Below are positions 1 to 9,906 of a stretch of 64,000 bases of DNA, in pieces (position 1 is the first letter of the stretch; every line of letters begins with the position of its first letter). Origin of the DNA: Levilactobacillus andaensis. Lineage in GTDB: Bacteria > Bacillota > Bacilli > Lactobacillales > Lactobacillaceae. The stretch lies in assembly GCF_016861695.1 (NCBI RefSeq), contig NZ_BOLP01000005.1, positions 1 through 64,000 of the forward strand, given 5' to 3'. The position numbers were made by a program, and so were the translations under genes. The notes beneath the pieces were generated by a model. The model was given only the letters and a program-made list of their open reading frames with translations. It did not search any database and was not told the DNA's origin.

Positions 1-25
1 CAGAGGTGATATGCCTCTTTTTTTA
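1..25 (+). terminator. Intrinsic terminator of a gene upstream of the window
   Basis: An AGAGG...CCTCT hairpin is followed directly by a run of T. It lies at the window edge and probably ends transcription of a + strand gene to the left. In many lactobacilli that gene would be recO, but nothing here shows it. Confidence 0.55.
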
Positions 26-87
26 TGCAAAAATGGTGTCGATGGATTTCTCCATCAACACCAAATATCATAGAACCATTATTTTTG

Positions 88-131
88 AGGCACATTCAAC
101 TGCTCAGATTGAGCTGGTGGATGTGCCTTTT
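88..131 (+). terminator. Strong hairpin terminator ahead of the helicase unit
   Basis: The arms AGGCACAT and ATGTGCCT enclose further paired bases (GCTCA/AGC) and are followed by TTTT. With the hairpin at 1-25 it insulates the helicase operon from upstream transcription. Confidence 0.65.
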
Positions 132-183
132 AATATGTATGTAAAGTCTTAGAAAGGCTTTTGTATCAGGACTGTAAAGCATA

Positions 184-212
184 TTGACAGGCATTTTACG
201 CACTGCTAACTT
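184..212 (+). promoter_or_regulatory. Probable promoter of the helicase/nuclease pair
   Basis: A perfect -35 TTGACA (184-189) is followed after 17 bases by a weak -10 TAACTT (207-212). A strong ribosome binding site, GGAGGAGTGA, lies just before the ATG at 242. The -10 is the uncertain part. Confidence 0.5.
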
Positions 213-241
213 TAGAAATATATAAGTGGAGGAGTGAGTAA

Positions 242-3200
242 ATGGCCGAATTAAATTTTTCAGCAATCCTTGGTAAAGCCCAGCGGATGATTACGGTAGC
301 CGACCCTGGTTGTTTGGTGACCGTTCCAGCACCAACTGGTAGTGGGAAGACGTACGGAATTATTCACTATATTAGTCAAACGGTTGTCGACACTACTGAT
401 AGGCGTTTTTTTTTCGTCACCGTTAAAAAGAACAATTTGAATATTGAAAATTTTCGGGCAGCAATTGCACATGAATTTGAGCATAAAAATGGGGCGTTTA
501 AGACTTCATCGGCTCGTGAAGCCTATCTCAACCGAACTGTCGCTGTATTACGTGCCTTAGGGGAAGCAACGGGCGAAGTTAGTACTAGTCAATTACCACC
601 AGAACTATCAGTAAGTGAAGATGTTAAACAAGCTTTAGGTAACTTGCAAACCTATCATGAACGCTATAATCAGCAGCCAGAGAAACAGTCACTGGCAGGC
701 CGCAATGATTTTCAAAATTTAAAATTGGCCTATGTAGCATTTAAAAGAGAAGTCATCAATGTATTGCGACAAACATTAATGTTCAATGACCCGATGACGA
801 AAGAAGATAAAGTGACGCTTGAGGAGTATGTCAATGCAGACAAGACGGACTTAGCACACTATTTGAATCAATATTTTCCCGAAATCAATTTAAAAAAATA
901 TCGGTTGGTGTTGCTCACGTGGGCAAAGTTTGTACGGACCTTTCCGTCGTTCTACAGTCAACAGTCCATCCCGGTCACTGCCACTGGTTGTCTAGGCAAT
1001 GCCACAGTTATTTTAGATGAAGTTGATGAGATGAAGTCACAACTGGTCGATAAAATTATTGATGACGCAACGAAGGTCCCATTGGACTTTCTGTCGTTGT
1101 TTCGGGAAATTCGAAGTGGCGTCAATAATCTACAAAAGAAGCGACCGGATGATGTGATGTCTGTGTTGCGCCAGCAGGGAAAATTTAGCCAATTAAAGAA
1201 AAAGGTCAACTATCTATCCGCGCAGTATGAATTAACGGAGGACTATAAAACGATTGATGCAATAACGGCGACTAATTTTATCTTTAATTTGGACAGCCTC
1301 ACGATTAGCAGCAGTCACGGGTGGTGGAGCCACCGCGATCTTCCGGGGAGGCGGGTTGTTCTGTCGGGACAACATATTGTGACAAATGATTTAAAATTTT
1401 ATCAAATGATTCAAAGTATGAGCTTTTTTTTCAGTAGCTTTGTTCATCTGCTGGCTGATTGGGCTGGGAAATATTGTCAACAAGTTAACGCACAAAGACT
1501 GGCGATTGAGAATCGGTTGGAGTTAGAAGATGCGATTGCCACAATTTGTGATTGTCTGTGGCTATCCGCTGACTCAAAGAAATTAGTACTTGGTATGTAT
1601 CATCAGACGCCCTTGAAATACCGTAAAACGGTTAAGCCTACAACCGATGGTCAATGCGGCCATTACCTGCAACGAAATGGTCTGCAACTGGTTGCATTAA
1701 CAGATAGTGATGCCCATTTGAATCGAACAAAAATTAGTGCGGCGTTAGTCCAAGAAACTCCAGAAAAGTTTCTCATTCAGCTGGCTCAACGTGGGATAGT
1801 GGTTGGCATGTCCGCAACGGTTAAGGTTGATACGGTGATTAACAATTTCGATTTTAACTTTATTCGTGAGCAGTTAGGCGACCGACTCATAGATGGCTTG
1901 GCGGATTTACCTGTAAGTGTCCAGAAGCAATTTGACACTAGTCGACGTTGTCGGGCGAATGGGGCTAAAGTGATTGTCAAGGAAACGGCTGAGACACAGG
2001 TTTCTGGTGAGAGTGGCGAATGCATGTTCCAATTGATTCATAAACTGTGCCCTGAGGTTGTCTTGGCCCCTGATCAGCTGGAACAATTAAGAACACTCGA
2101 TATGCTGGTCAAACAGAAGATGCAAGGGATTCACAGCGCTTATCCGAACAATGCTGAACGGCAACTGGTTTCGTTTGTTCAGCAACGCTATTTGGATTTG
2201 TTCATGAGTTTTATCTGTTTTCTGGAATTTCCAGATAAGACGACCTTCCTGGGATTACAAAGCGTGTTGCCTAAGATAAAAGGGGAAAAAAATGAAATTC
2301 AGATGTCACTGGATTTTGTGACGCAGGTTTTTAAATTACTGTCACAGTTACTGTGTACCGGTGAACCGCATCAGCCACAATTACGACCAATTGCCAAAAA
2401 GTTCGCGACAGATAAGCAATTAGTTGACGACCAAATTACGGCCGCACTCGAGCTGCCAGCCCAAAAGGAGACACGGATGTACTTACTGAGCTCGTATGCC
2501 ACTTTGGGGGTTGGTCAAAACCTCCAACACAACATCGGAATGCTTGAGACGGGTAAGACAGTTGATATAGCTCCGGTTGATGCCAATTCGAATGATCTAC
2601 GGCGTCAGATGGTGGATTTATCCGGAATCTATTTGGGACGGGTCACAAATATTTTTACCATGGTTCCACAAGTGGCAACCGAAAAAAGTAAGGTACAGTG
2701 GATTCGTGCCTGCTATGAATTGCTGAGCTTGGCCGACAATAGTGAGGTCTCACTCCTGGATATCAGTAAGCATGCTAAGAAGCAAAGCTTAGGCGTTCCG
2801 GCCAAACAATTTCGGAACACGATTAGCTATGTTGGTGCTCATACGCAGGTTGTTTTGCAAGCACTCGGTCGGATGGACCGGTCATTTAATAAATTGCCAG
2901 AAACACTCGTGATTCTGGGAACAGATGTCCGGAACTACTTTAACGTGTCCATGCTGGCTGACTACCAGTTGGGGCCTGAAGCTCAGGCCATTCGCGACCT
3001 GCAACGAGAAGCTGCAGATTCGGTTCAGACAAACGAGAAGATTCAGTTTGAACGGTGGGCTAACCGAACTCTAGAAACACAGCAGGCAATTAATGAAATG
3101 GTAGGGCAACTTCAAACGGATACCAAGGTTGCTAAACGGTATCAAGATTTTAGGGAGCACCTATTATGTCATCCTACACCCACATTTGATCAGTATCACC

Positions 3201-3853
3201 AATGGGAGAAGAAACCAGAGGGCGCCTATTTAGACAACGATGTGATCCAGTATCAGGTTGGCCGATCCGGTGAGAACTTTACGTTTGGTGTGAATGGTCG
3301 TGGGGCGGAAGAAATTTCCGCCGATTCGGCGGGACTGCCTATCTTGCTGAAATATCCAGGAATGAAAGCATATTTCAATTCTCATGGATGGGCAACCATC
3401 TGGGAGAAGACTGGTTTTATTGTCAATCCAGTTCAGTTTGACAATTACTCGGGGATACTTGGCGAGGTTGCCGGTAAACTTATTCTTGAAGACCACTGGG
3501 CGGTTAAGCTCAGGACGCTTCCTGCAGGTAATCATGAGCTCTTTGATTTTCAAACGGCGGATCACGTCTATCTTGATTTTAAGAATTGGCGGCATCCTCA
3601 CGGCCAATCGGCTATAGCGGAACGCAGGCATGTGCAAGACAAATTGGATCGTATGACTGATGTGCAAAAGCTACACAGTCGGCGGGTCCTCATCGTGAAT
3701 TTGATTGAAACGGCCGGGACCCAAAAATTTGTGCCGAAAATAACGCGTAATGGACAAATTATGGAGGTACCGCAGTTGTTAGATGCACAGGGAAAGCTTG
3801 CTTTGACGTCTGAACAGGAAAAAATGATAGGGGATTTTTTAAATGGTAGATAA
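242..3853 (+). CDS. SF2-type helicase with C-terminal PD-(D/E)XK-like nuclease motif; candidate defence protein
   Basis: This 1203-residue protein carries the hallmarks of a superfamily 2 helicase. Walker A PTGSGKT lies at 31-37, a Walker B box DEVDE at 259-263, motif III-like GMSAT at 522-526, a motif V-like segment SSYATLGVGQNLQ at 750-762, and motif VI QALGRMDR at 873-880 with the arginine fingers. Near the C-terminus, ELFDF (1099-1103) followed by YLDFKNW (D1112, K1114) has the D...(D/E)xK spacing of PD-(D/E)XK nucleases. This suggests ATP-driven DNA or RNA translocation coupled to cleavage, as in restriction-like systems; that role is inference. ATG 242 is preceded by a strong ribosome binding site. 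The gene overlaps the next one by 11 bases, so the two are almost certainly co-translated partners. I do not recognise a named system. A plasmid or phage helicase with an inactive nuclease-like tail is the main alternative. Confidence 0.72.
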   Translation: MAELNFSAILGKAQRMITVADPGCLVTVPAPTGSGKTYGIIHYISQTVVDTTDRRFFFVTVKKNNLNIENFRAAIAHEFEHKNGAFKTSSAREAYLNRTVAVLRALGEATGEVSTSQLPPELSVSEDVKQALGNLQTYHERYNQQPEKQSLAGRNDFQNLKLAYVAFKREVINVLRQTLMFNDPMTKEDKVTLEEYVNADKTDLAHYLNQYFPEINLKKYRLVLLTWAKFVRTFPSFYSQQSIPVTATGCLGNATVILDEVDEMKSQLVDKIIDDATKVPLDFLSLFREIRSGVNNLQKKRPDDVMSVLRQQGKFSQLKKKVNYLSAQYELTEDYKTIDAITATNFIFNLDSLTISSSHGWWSHRDLPGRRVVLSGQHIVTNDLKFYQMIQSMSFFFSSFVHLLADWAGKYCQQVNAQRLAIENRLELEDAIATICDCLWLSADSKKLVLGMYHQTPLKYRKTVKPTTDGQCGHYLQRNGLQLVALTDSDAHLNRTKISAALVQETPEKFLIQLAQRGIVVGMSATVKVDTVINNFDFNFIREQLGDRLIDGLADLPVSVQKQFDTSRRCRANGAKVIVKETAETQVSGESGECMFQLIHKLCPEVVLAPDQLEQLRTLDMLVKQKMQGIHSAYPNNAERQLVSFVQQRYLDLFMSFICFLEFPDKTTFLGLQSVLPKIKGEKNEIQMSLDFVTQVFKLLSQLLCTGEPHQPQLRPIAKKFATDKQLVDDQITAALELPAQKETRMYLLSSYATLGVGQNLQHNIGMLETGKTVDIAPVDANSNDLRRQMVDLSGIYLGRVTNIFTMVPQVATEKSKVQWIRACYELLSLADNSEVSLLDISKHAKKQSLGVPAKQFRNTISYVGAHTQVVLQALGRMDRSFNKLPETLVILGTDVRNYFNVSMLADYQLGPEAQAIRDLQREAADSVQTNEKIQFERWANRTLETQQAINEMVGQLQTDTKVAKRYQDFREHLLCHPTPTFDQYHQWEKKPEGAYLDNDVIQYQVGRSGENFTFGVNGRGAEEISADSAGLPILLKYPGMKAYFNSHGWATIWEKTGFIVNPVQFDNYSGILGEVAGKLILEDHWAVKLRTLPAGNHELFDFQTADHVYLDFKNWRHPHGQSAIAERRHVQDKLDRMTDVQKLHSRRVLIVNLIETAGTQKFVPKITRNGQIMEVPQLLDAQGKLALTSEQEKMIGDFLNGR

Positions 3854-5954
3854 CGTGCCAATAGCTTTGACAAATCTAGTGGACTATGAATTCAATGAGG
3901 TCGGTTTTAATCAGCGGCTACGGTTAATTTTGGTTGAAACGGACCATCCCGGCAAACTACCAAGTTGGTTCGATGCTTGTCCAGTTTTAGCGATTCATAA
4001 GTTGGCTAAACAGTACGATACTCAGGCTGGCAAGGCAGTTGGTCCCAGTCGGTATTTAGCGTTGATGGCACTAAAACAGCCAATCCCGCAACAGATGACT
4101 GACATTCGTCAAAAGATCTTGACCCTGCAGCAAGCTATCCAGCAGAGAATCACCCCGGATACAATCGTTATGCTCATGCTCAAAGCAGTCAAACAGTGTC
4201 AGTTTGATGACCAACTCGTACTCAGAAATCAGCGAGCCACTGATCGTTTGTTATTAGTGCATAGACAAACAGAAAAAACGTTGGTTGCAGTCGAGGTCGA
4301 CTTAAAAAATCATATTTTACAATTACGCACGCGGACCTTTAAACCAGTGTCGGCACCACAAAAAATGGGATTTTTGGTCAGTGACGGGTGTTTGAGGTGG
4401 GCAGCCACGGCGTCCGAAAAGCTGTGGGACCAACATCATGTTCATGGCCGGAAAAACGCGATTGATTTCTTTACGCTGCGGGCACTGGCTGATTTCACAC
4501 AAACCAAGGTGGGCCTTCAAAATGCCCTCCTGAAAGATCTCAAGCAGGTGTACGGGGATTGTTTCCGCCAGTTGCCGCATTTTCACGCCAGTGAGGTGAT
4601 GGCTTATTCGCCCAAAGCCAAGGTACCAGCAATCAATCAGGTGATAGCGTTACTACAAGGTCAGAACCTACATTTGATGGGCGATGCTAGCGAACCAGAC
4701 ATTCGCGCGTTAGTCGCACATTTGGCGGATAGAGTCCGGACCAGCCCCCAACTTGTACAGGCAGGGGTGACAGTCTCAGTCGGTGAGCAGGCTGTGACGG
4801 GATTGAATCTGCAAGTCGTGATGGACGAGCAGGACCCACGTTATCAAGTTGGCTGTAATGATCAAGTTATTCAACATTTAACCTTTGAGAAATTTGGGGA
4901 CTTTGATGCGGACAAACAGCAGTACCAGTGGCAGGGTGACCAGCAAGTCGATCTGATGGCGAACAATCAATTCTTGATGACGGTAGTCCAGCTGCTAGTT
5001 AAACGGGATATTTCGGTCTGTGAGCTACGGTTGCCTACAGTTGTGAAGGCTGACACCGCTGGACATTTTAAGTATTTGTTTTTCAATAGATTGAGCAAAC
5101 GGACGGAACCGCTAAACCTTGTTGTGACGCGCTTAACCATTACACCTGATCAACGATTGATTTTTGAAGAGACGCATATTAAAGGCGAAATCAACGATTC
5201 TACCGCAACTGAGCTCCAGCAAACAGTTAAAAGAACTTTAGCTGTGACTGGAGAAAATCCCTATCTGTTACAGGGGGCTATTCAAAGCAAATCAGACCTC
5301 TTTGCCATCTATGGTACAAATTTGATCACGGTCCCAGATGCAGAAAAGATCGCTGCTCAGTTGCGCTCGGCCAGTGAAGAAAATTTAGTTAGCCGGCAGG
5401 ATCTGTTGACGGTTGCCCGGGGGTTAGTTATCGACCAGAAACATGCGTCGCAGCAGCAACAACTGATTGCCGAACTCACACAGCTACAGAAGACCGAGTT
5501 GTCGATTAGAGAGCTGCGAATGGCTCTTAAGCTGACCTGGAGAAAGAACGCCATGAAAGCGTTCAATGCCGCATTTCATCAGGCTCAGGGTCAATGGTTA
5601 AAGTTGCCTATTCGGCAAAAGACGTACGCAGCATACTGGACAGGAACCTGTGGGATGGGCTTGCTTGAATTGGCTGGAAGTACCTATTACTTCATTGGAC
5701 GCAATAACGCGCTAGAAGCCCAGCAGAAGCGGGCGATTCCCTTGAAAAAAATTGTGGCGATTGGAAGTGAACAGCCAAAGGAAGATGTGCACGAAATTTT
5801 CCATGATTTGGAATCACTCATGCAGGTTGGATTTGTCCGGTTGAATCAATACACCGTCATCCCATTTCCCTTTAAATATTTACGAGAATACAGTGATCTT
5901 CGGCGGCATCGGACAGACCAAATGAAAGCGGCAGCTGCTGCCAACAAGGATTGA
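3843..5954 (+). CDS. Unrecognised 703-residue partner of the helicase/nuclease
   Basis: I do not recognise this protein. It has no Walker motif, signal peptide or clear membrane segment, and appears as a soluble, mixed alpha/beta protein. One local pattern, VAVEVDLKN near residue 150, resembles the core strand of a PD-(D/E)XK fold but has no convincing upstream acidic residue. Residues around 535-575 are rich in Q, E and L and may form a helical hairpin, and the C-terminus is alanine/lysine-rich. The ATG at 3843 lies inside the end of the helicase gene, with AGGGGA about eight bases upstream, which implies translational coupling and a fixed ratio of the two products. Its likely job is target recognition or regulation for the helicase (inference from the pairing). 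A promoter for the next operon begins 21 bases after its stop. Confidence 0.6.
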   Translation: MVDNVPIALTNLVDYEFNEVGFNQRLRLILVETDHPGKLPSWFDACPVLAIHKLAKQYDTQAGKAVGPSRYLALMALKQPIPQQMTDIRQKILTLQQAIQQRITPDTIVMLMLKAVKQCQFDDQLVLRNQRATDRLLLVHRQTEKTLVAVEVDLKNHILQLRTRTFKPVSAPQKMGFLVSDGCLRWAATASEKLWDQHHVHGRKNAIDFFTLRALADFTQTKVGLQNALLKDLKQVYGDCFRQLPHFHASEVMAYSPKAKVPAINQVIALLQGQNLHLMGDASEPDIRALVAHLADRVRTSPQLVQAGVTVSVGEQAVTGLNLQVVMDEQDPRYQVGCNDQVIQHLTFEKFGDFDADKQQYQWQGDQQVDLMANNQFLMTVVQLLVKRDISVCELRLPTVVKADTAGHFKYLFFNRLSKRTEPLNLVVTRLTITPDQRLIFEETHIKGEINDSTATELQQTVKRTLAVTGENPYLLQGAIQSKSDLFAIYGTNLITVPDAEKIAAQLRSASEENLVSRQDLLTVARGLVIDQKHASQQQQLIAELTQLQKTELSIRELRMALKLTWRKNAMKAFNAAFHQAQGQWLKLPIRQKTYAAYWTGTCGMGLLELAGSTYYFIGRNNALEAQQKRAIPLKKIVAIGSEQPKEDVHEIFHDLESLMQVGFVRLNQYTVIPFPFKYLREYSDLRRHRTDQMKAAAAANKD

Positions 5955-5974
5955 CACCGTTTCCCCTAAATCCA

Positions 5975-6003
5975 TTGACAACCCCACCCCAGACGACTAT
6001 CAT
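5975..6003 (+). promoter_or_regulatory. Promoter of the glyQS operon
   Basis: A consensus -35 TTGACA (5975-5980) is separated by exactly 17 bases from the -10 TATCAT (5998-6003). It lies immediately upstream of the T-box leader. Confidence 0.8.
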
Positions 6004-6024
6004 AAAACTCAGTTAAATAAGTCG

Positions 6025-6235
6025 ATTATGATGAATGAAAAACGCAGTGGTTGTTCTCAGCGAGTCCGGGGTAGTGTTAGCCGGATAGCAAGTGCTGTGG
6101 GTTGGCACATTCGGAGTCGTTTCCAAGTAAGCTGCTAGTCAGTCTGTGACTAGAAGTAGGGTGGAACCGCGAAATTAAAACTTCGTCCCTACGTGAATTT
6201 GCCTCGGTGAATTCTCGTGGGGATTTTTTTGCGCT
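6025..6235 (+). promoter_or_regulatory. Glycine T-box riboswitch controlling glyQS
   Basis: The conserved T-box AGGGTGGAACCGCG is present at 6158-6171, preceded by a Stem I-like region with AGCGAG and GGGGTAGTG elements typical of T-box leaders. A GGC followed by A at 6104-6106 is a plausible glycine specifier. The leader ends in a terminator whose arms run from about 6189 (TCCCTACG) to GGGGA at about 6226, followed by seven T. Uncharged tRNA-Gly is expected to stabilise the antiterminator and switch on glyQS. The exact specifier pairing was not modelled. Confidence 0.9.
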
Positions 6236-6269
6236 TATTTGTTTGAAATTTAAGGAGGAAACAGCACCC

Positions 6270-7199
6270 ATGACAGAAAAACTGTCCATGCAAGCAATCA
6301 TTTTAAAGTTACAACAGTACTGGTCCGCACAGGGCTGCATGCTGATGCAAGCTTACGATACTGAAAAAGGGGCCGGGACGATGAGTCCTTACACCTTCTT
6401 ACGGGCGATCGGACCAGAACCTTGGAACGCCGCTTACGTTGAACCTTCCCGGCGACCAGCCGATGGTCGTTACGGGGAAAACCCCAACCGGTTATACCAA
6501 CATCACCAGTTCCAAGTGATCATGAAGCCTTCACCCGATAACATTCAGGAACTTTATCTGAACAGTTTGAAGGAACTCGGCATCAACCCGCTCGAACATG
6601 ATATTCGGTTCGTTGAAGACAACTGGGAAAACCCATCCATGGGTTGTGCCGGTGTTGGTTGGGAAGTTTGGTTAGACGGGATGGAAATCACCCAGTTCAC
6701 CTACTTCCAAGTCGTTGGGGGGATGGAAGTTGATCCCGTCACTTCCGAAGTGACCTATGGTTTGGAACGGTTGGCTTCCTACGTCCAAGACGTCAACTCC
6801 GTTTTTGACCTGGAATGGGCCGACGGTGTTAAGTACGGCGACATCTTCAAGGAACCCGAATACGAACACTCCAAGTACAGCTTCGAAGAAAGCAACCAAG
6901 ACATGTTGCTCCGGCACTTCGACGAATACGAAGACGAAGCCAAGAAGCAGATTGCTAATGGTCTGGTTCACCCAGCCTACGACTACATCTTGAAGTGTAG
7001 CCACACCTTTAACCTGCTCGATGCGCGGGGTGCCGTTTCCGTGACTGAACGGGCCGGTTACCTCTCTCGCATCCGGAACATGGCGCGCGCCGTGGCACGG
7101 GCTTTCGTTGCTGAACGGAAGAAGCGTGGGTTCCCATTGATCAAGGATGACACCTTACGTGCAAAACTATTAGCAGACGATGAGGAGGCCAAAAAATAA
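6270..7199 (+). CDS. glyQ: Glycyl-tRNA synthetase alpha subunit
   Basis: The 309-residue product is the alpha subunit of the alpha2-beta2 bacterial glycyl-tRNA synthetase, which activates glycine and binds ATP. The sequence has the family's hallmarks: the opening [12 protein letters not shown], the segment [19 protein letters not shown] and [28 protein letters not shown] in the central region, split here only for description. I chose ATG 6270, with AAGGAGGA upstream; the longer frame from 6207 would run through the T-box terminator and is not a credible start. The stop codon overlaps the glyS start by one base. Expression is set by the T-box leader just upstream. Confidence 0.97.
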   Translation: MTEKLSMQAIILKLQQYWSAQGCMLMQAYDTEKGAGTMSPYTFLRAIGPEPWNAAYVEPSRRPADGRYGENPNRLYQHHQFQVIMKPSPDNIQELYLNSLKELGINPLEHDIRFVEDNWENPSMGCAGVGWEVWLDGMEITQFTYFQVVGGMEVDPVTSEVTYGLERLASYVQDVNSVFDLEWADGVKYGDIFKEPEYEHSKYSFEESNQDMLLRHFDEYEDEAKKQIANGLVHPAYDYILKCSHTFNLLDARGAVSVTERAGYLSRIRNMARAVARAFVAERKKRGFPLIKDDTLRAKLLADDEEAKK

Positions 7200-9274
7200 T
7201 GGCACACACATTTTTACTTGAAATTGGACTAGAAGAAATGCCGGCCCACGTGGTGACGCCAGCTATCAAGCAACTGGTCAAGCGTACGGCCGACTATTTA
7301 AAGGAACAACGCGTCGACTATGACGACATCAAGCCATTTTCAACGCCGCGGCGCTTAGCCATTCAAATCAGTGGCTTAGCCGACAAGCAAGAAGACATCA
7401 GCGAATCCGTCAAGGGCCCCGCTAAGAAAATCGCTCAAGACGCCGATGGCAACTGGTCAAAGGCCGCCATTGGGTTTACCCGTGGTCAGGGCTTGACACC
7501 AGATGACATTACCTTTAAGGAAATCAAGGGAACCGAATACGTCTACGTCGACAAGTTTATTGCCGGTGAACCCGTTGCCGCTGTCTTGGCTGGCTTGAAG
7601 GACGTTATTACGGCGATGACCTTCCCAACCATGATGAAATGGAGCACGCATCACTTCGAATACATCCGGCCAATTCGTTGGATCGTAGCATTGTTAGATG
7701 CCGACGTGATTCCATTTAGTATCCTGGACGTCACGACCGGTCGCAACACACGCGGTCATCGTTTCTTAGGTTCCGACATCGATATCGCCACGGCGGCCGA
7801 CTACGAAGCCGACTTAACCGCTCAATTCGTGATTGCCGATGCCGATAAGCGCAAGTCGTTGATCAAGCAACAGATTGAAAAGATTGCTGCCGACCACAGC
7901 TGGACGGTCAACATTGACGCCGGCCTGCTGGAAGAGGTCAACAACCTGGTTGAATGGCCAACTGCCTTTGAAGGTAGCTTCGATGAAAAATACCTGACCA
8001 TCCCCGAAGAAGTCCTGATCACCTCCATGCGTGACCACCAACGCTTCTTCTACGCACGGGATGCCAGCGGCAAGCTCTTACCTAACTTCATCTCCGTTCG
8101 TAATGGGAACGACCACGACCTCCAAAACGTGGTTGCCGGGAACGAAAAGGTCCTGACAGCGCGTTTGGAAGACGCCATGTTCTTCTACACGGAAGACCAA
8201 AAGAAGACCATCGCCGATTACGTGGAACGGCTCAAGTCCGTTAGCTTCCACGATAAGATTAGCACGATGGCCGAAAAAATGGATCGCGTTAAGGCTATCG
8301 TGAGCGTCTTGGCTAAGCATTTCGACTTAAACGATGCCCAAACCAAGGCCGCTTTACGGGCCAGCGAAATCTACAAGTTTGACCTGGTGACCGGGATGGT
8401 CGGTGAATTCGCCGAACTCCAAGGGGTCATGGGTGAAAAGTACGCCTTACTTCAAGGTGAAGACCCAGCCGTTGCCCAAGCCGTTCGCGAACACTACGAA
8501 CCAATCTCAGCCGATGGTGCCTTACCAGAATCCATCCCTGGTGCTGTCTTGGCCTTAGCCGACAAATTTGATAGCATCTTGACCTTCTTCGCTGCTGGCA
8601 TGATTCCTAGTGGTTCCAACGACCCTTACGCTTTGCGGCGTCAGGCAACCGGGATCGTGCGGATTGCGCGTGACCAGAAGTGGTCCTTGCCAGTTGCTGA
8701 ATTGGCTGGTGACTTTATCACCGCTGAAGGGGCTGCTAACGTGGCACCAGACCTTGACCAAGCTAGTCAAATCGACGCGCTGGTGACCTTCATCAAGGAC
8801 CGGATTCGGAAGATCTTGCGTTCTGCTAAGCAACGGCATGACATCATCGATGCCGTGACCGCCGGCTCCAGCAGTGACGTCTTACAGATCTTCACGGCCG
8901 CTGAAATTTTGGCTAACCACGCTGCCGACGACAACTTCAAGGCAGTCATCGAATCCTTGACCCGGGTGATCCGTTTAGCCCAAAAGGCCCCAACTGAATT
9001 GGCTGCCGGCACGGTGGATGCTAAGCTGTTTGAAAATGACAGCGAAGGCGAACTGGACAAGGGTGTTGCTACAGTCGCTGCCGCCGCTGGCAAGGGATTG
9101 GATGCCCTGTACGCTAGCCTGGCTGACATTCAACCAACGATTGCGGCTTACTTTGAAGCCACGATGGTCATGGACAAGAATGATGCCGTTCGGAACAACC
9201 GGTTAACTGAACTGAGCCACTTGGCAACCTTAGCGTTGACCTTGGGCGACTTGGACCAATTGATCGTTAAATAG
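7199..9274 (+). CDS. glyS: Glycyl-tRNA synthetase beta subunit
   Basis: The 691-residue beta subunit binds tRNA-Gly and completes the heterotetrameric enzyme. The N-terminus [18 protein letters not shown] is the family signature, and the usual HD-like central region and C-terminal anticodon-binding DALR-type helices are present in a protein of normal length. The ATG overlaps the TAA of glyQ (TAATG), the standard arrangement for balanced production of the two subunits. A terminator follows within about 30 bases, so the operon ends here. Confidence 0.97.
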   Translation: MAHTFLLEIGLEEMPAHVVTPAIKQLVKRTADYLKEQRVDYDDIKPFSTPRRLAIQISGLADKQEDISESVKGPAKKIAQDADGNWSKAAIGFTRGQGLTPDDITFKEIKGTEYVYVDKFIAGEPVAAVLAGLKDVITAMTFPTMMKWSTHHFEYIRPIRWIVALLDADVIPFSILDVTTGRNTRGHRFLGSDIDIATAADYEADLTAQFVIADADKRKSLIKQQIEKIAADHSWTVNIDAGLLEEVNNLVEWPTAFEGSFDEKYLTIPEEVLITSMRDHQRFFYARDASGKLLPNFISVRNGNDHDLQNVVAGNEKVLTARLEDAMFFYTEDQKKTIADYVERLKSVSFHDKISTMAEKMDRVKAIVSVLAKHFDLNDAQTKAALRASEIYKFDLVTGMVGEFAELQGVMGEKYALLQGEDPAVAQAVREHYEPISADGALPESIPGAVLALADKFDSILTFFAAGMIPSGSNDPYALRRQATGIVRIARDQKWSLPVAELAGDFITAEGAANVAPDLDQASQIDALVTFIKDRIRKILRSAKQRHDIIDAVTAGSSSDVLQIFTAAEILANHAADDNFKAVIESLTRVIRLAQKAPTELAAGTVDAKLFENDSEGELDKGVATVAAAAGKGLDALYASLADIQPTIAAYFEATMVMDKNDAVRNNRLTELSHLATLALTLGDLDQLIVK

Positions 9275-9298
9275 GTCATCTGTAAGTCATATGATATG

Positions 9299-9331
9299 AA
9301 GGAATCGCTCTGCGGAGTGGTTCCTTTTTTG
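9299..9331 (+). terminator. Terminator of the glyQS operon
   Basis: GGAATCGCTC and GAGTGGTTCC form an imperfect hairpin followed by TTTTTT. Confidence 0.75.
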
Positions 9332-9455
9332 CTGGTTGGGGAAAATGATGGGGTTGGTTGCCTCATGATGGCTAGGGATGAAAGTATCTAAACACGATTT
9401 AAGCTTGGTATAATGCCGATATTGGTAGGTGAATTAGGCAACCTAGGATGACCTT

Positions 9456-9619
9456 CGCCTTACCGGCCGCCAGATATGGGCTGGAACGGTGCGGACACAA
9501 CTTGAAGCCTCGAAAATCACGAGTCTTCAAGCGTGGTCTTCTGCTAAGCCGACGGAAAACCACCGTCAACTAAGCAGAACGACGCGCCTGAGCCCATATC
9601 TGGCGACCTCTCGGCTTAC
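9456..9619 (+). repeat. Structured intergenic repeat, family B, copy 1 (forward)
   Basis: This 164-bp element matches an inverted copy of the same length at 48976-49139. Its outer arms GCCAGATATGGGCT (9469-9482) and AGCCCATATCTGGC (9591-9604) are perfectly complementary. Inside are a second stem, CTTGAAGCCTCG with CGAGTCTTCAAG (9501-9531), and a third, TCTGCTAAGCCGACGG with CCGTCAACTAAGCAGA (9540-9578). It contains no plausible gene. The bases between here and the next gene (9620-9906) hold only a small CAGTTG...CAACTG cruciform near 9698-9732. Confidence 0.85.
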
Positions 9620-9906
9620 ATAGTTGCTTTCTGTCGATTAGGAAGATGAACGTAAAATTGTCATCGACTCGGCCGAAGATGTCAAGTGCACCAGGCTTTC
9701 AGCAGTTGTTGTGAACAGAACACAACCTGGCAACTGGAGTTAGTTTAACGGTATAAATTCATGCTAACACCGGGATAAAGAAGATGATTCAGTCCACGCC
9801 ATCCACCACGCCGTGTAGCTTAACTTATCAAGTACATTTGATTGCAGAATTGTGTAGGAGTTCTCATTATAGGAAGAAATTGTCAGAAAAAAGCTTGGTG
9901 AGTACC

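Noticed and set aside
3843-5954. Idea that the 703-residue protein is a PIWI/Argonaute-type protein of a restriction-linked system
   Set aside because: I could not find the conserved arginine-glutamate or catalytic aspartate patterns of those families, so the call would be unsupported.
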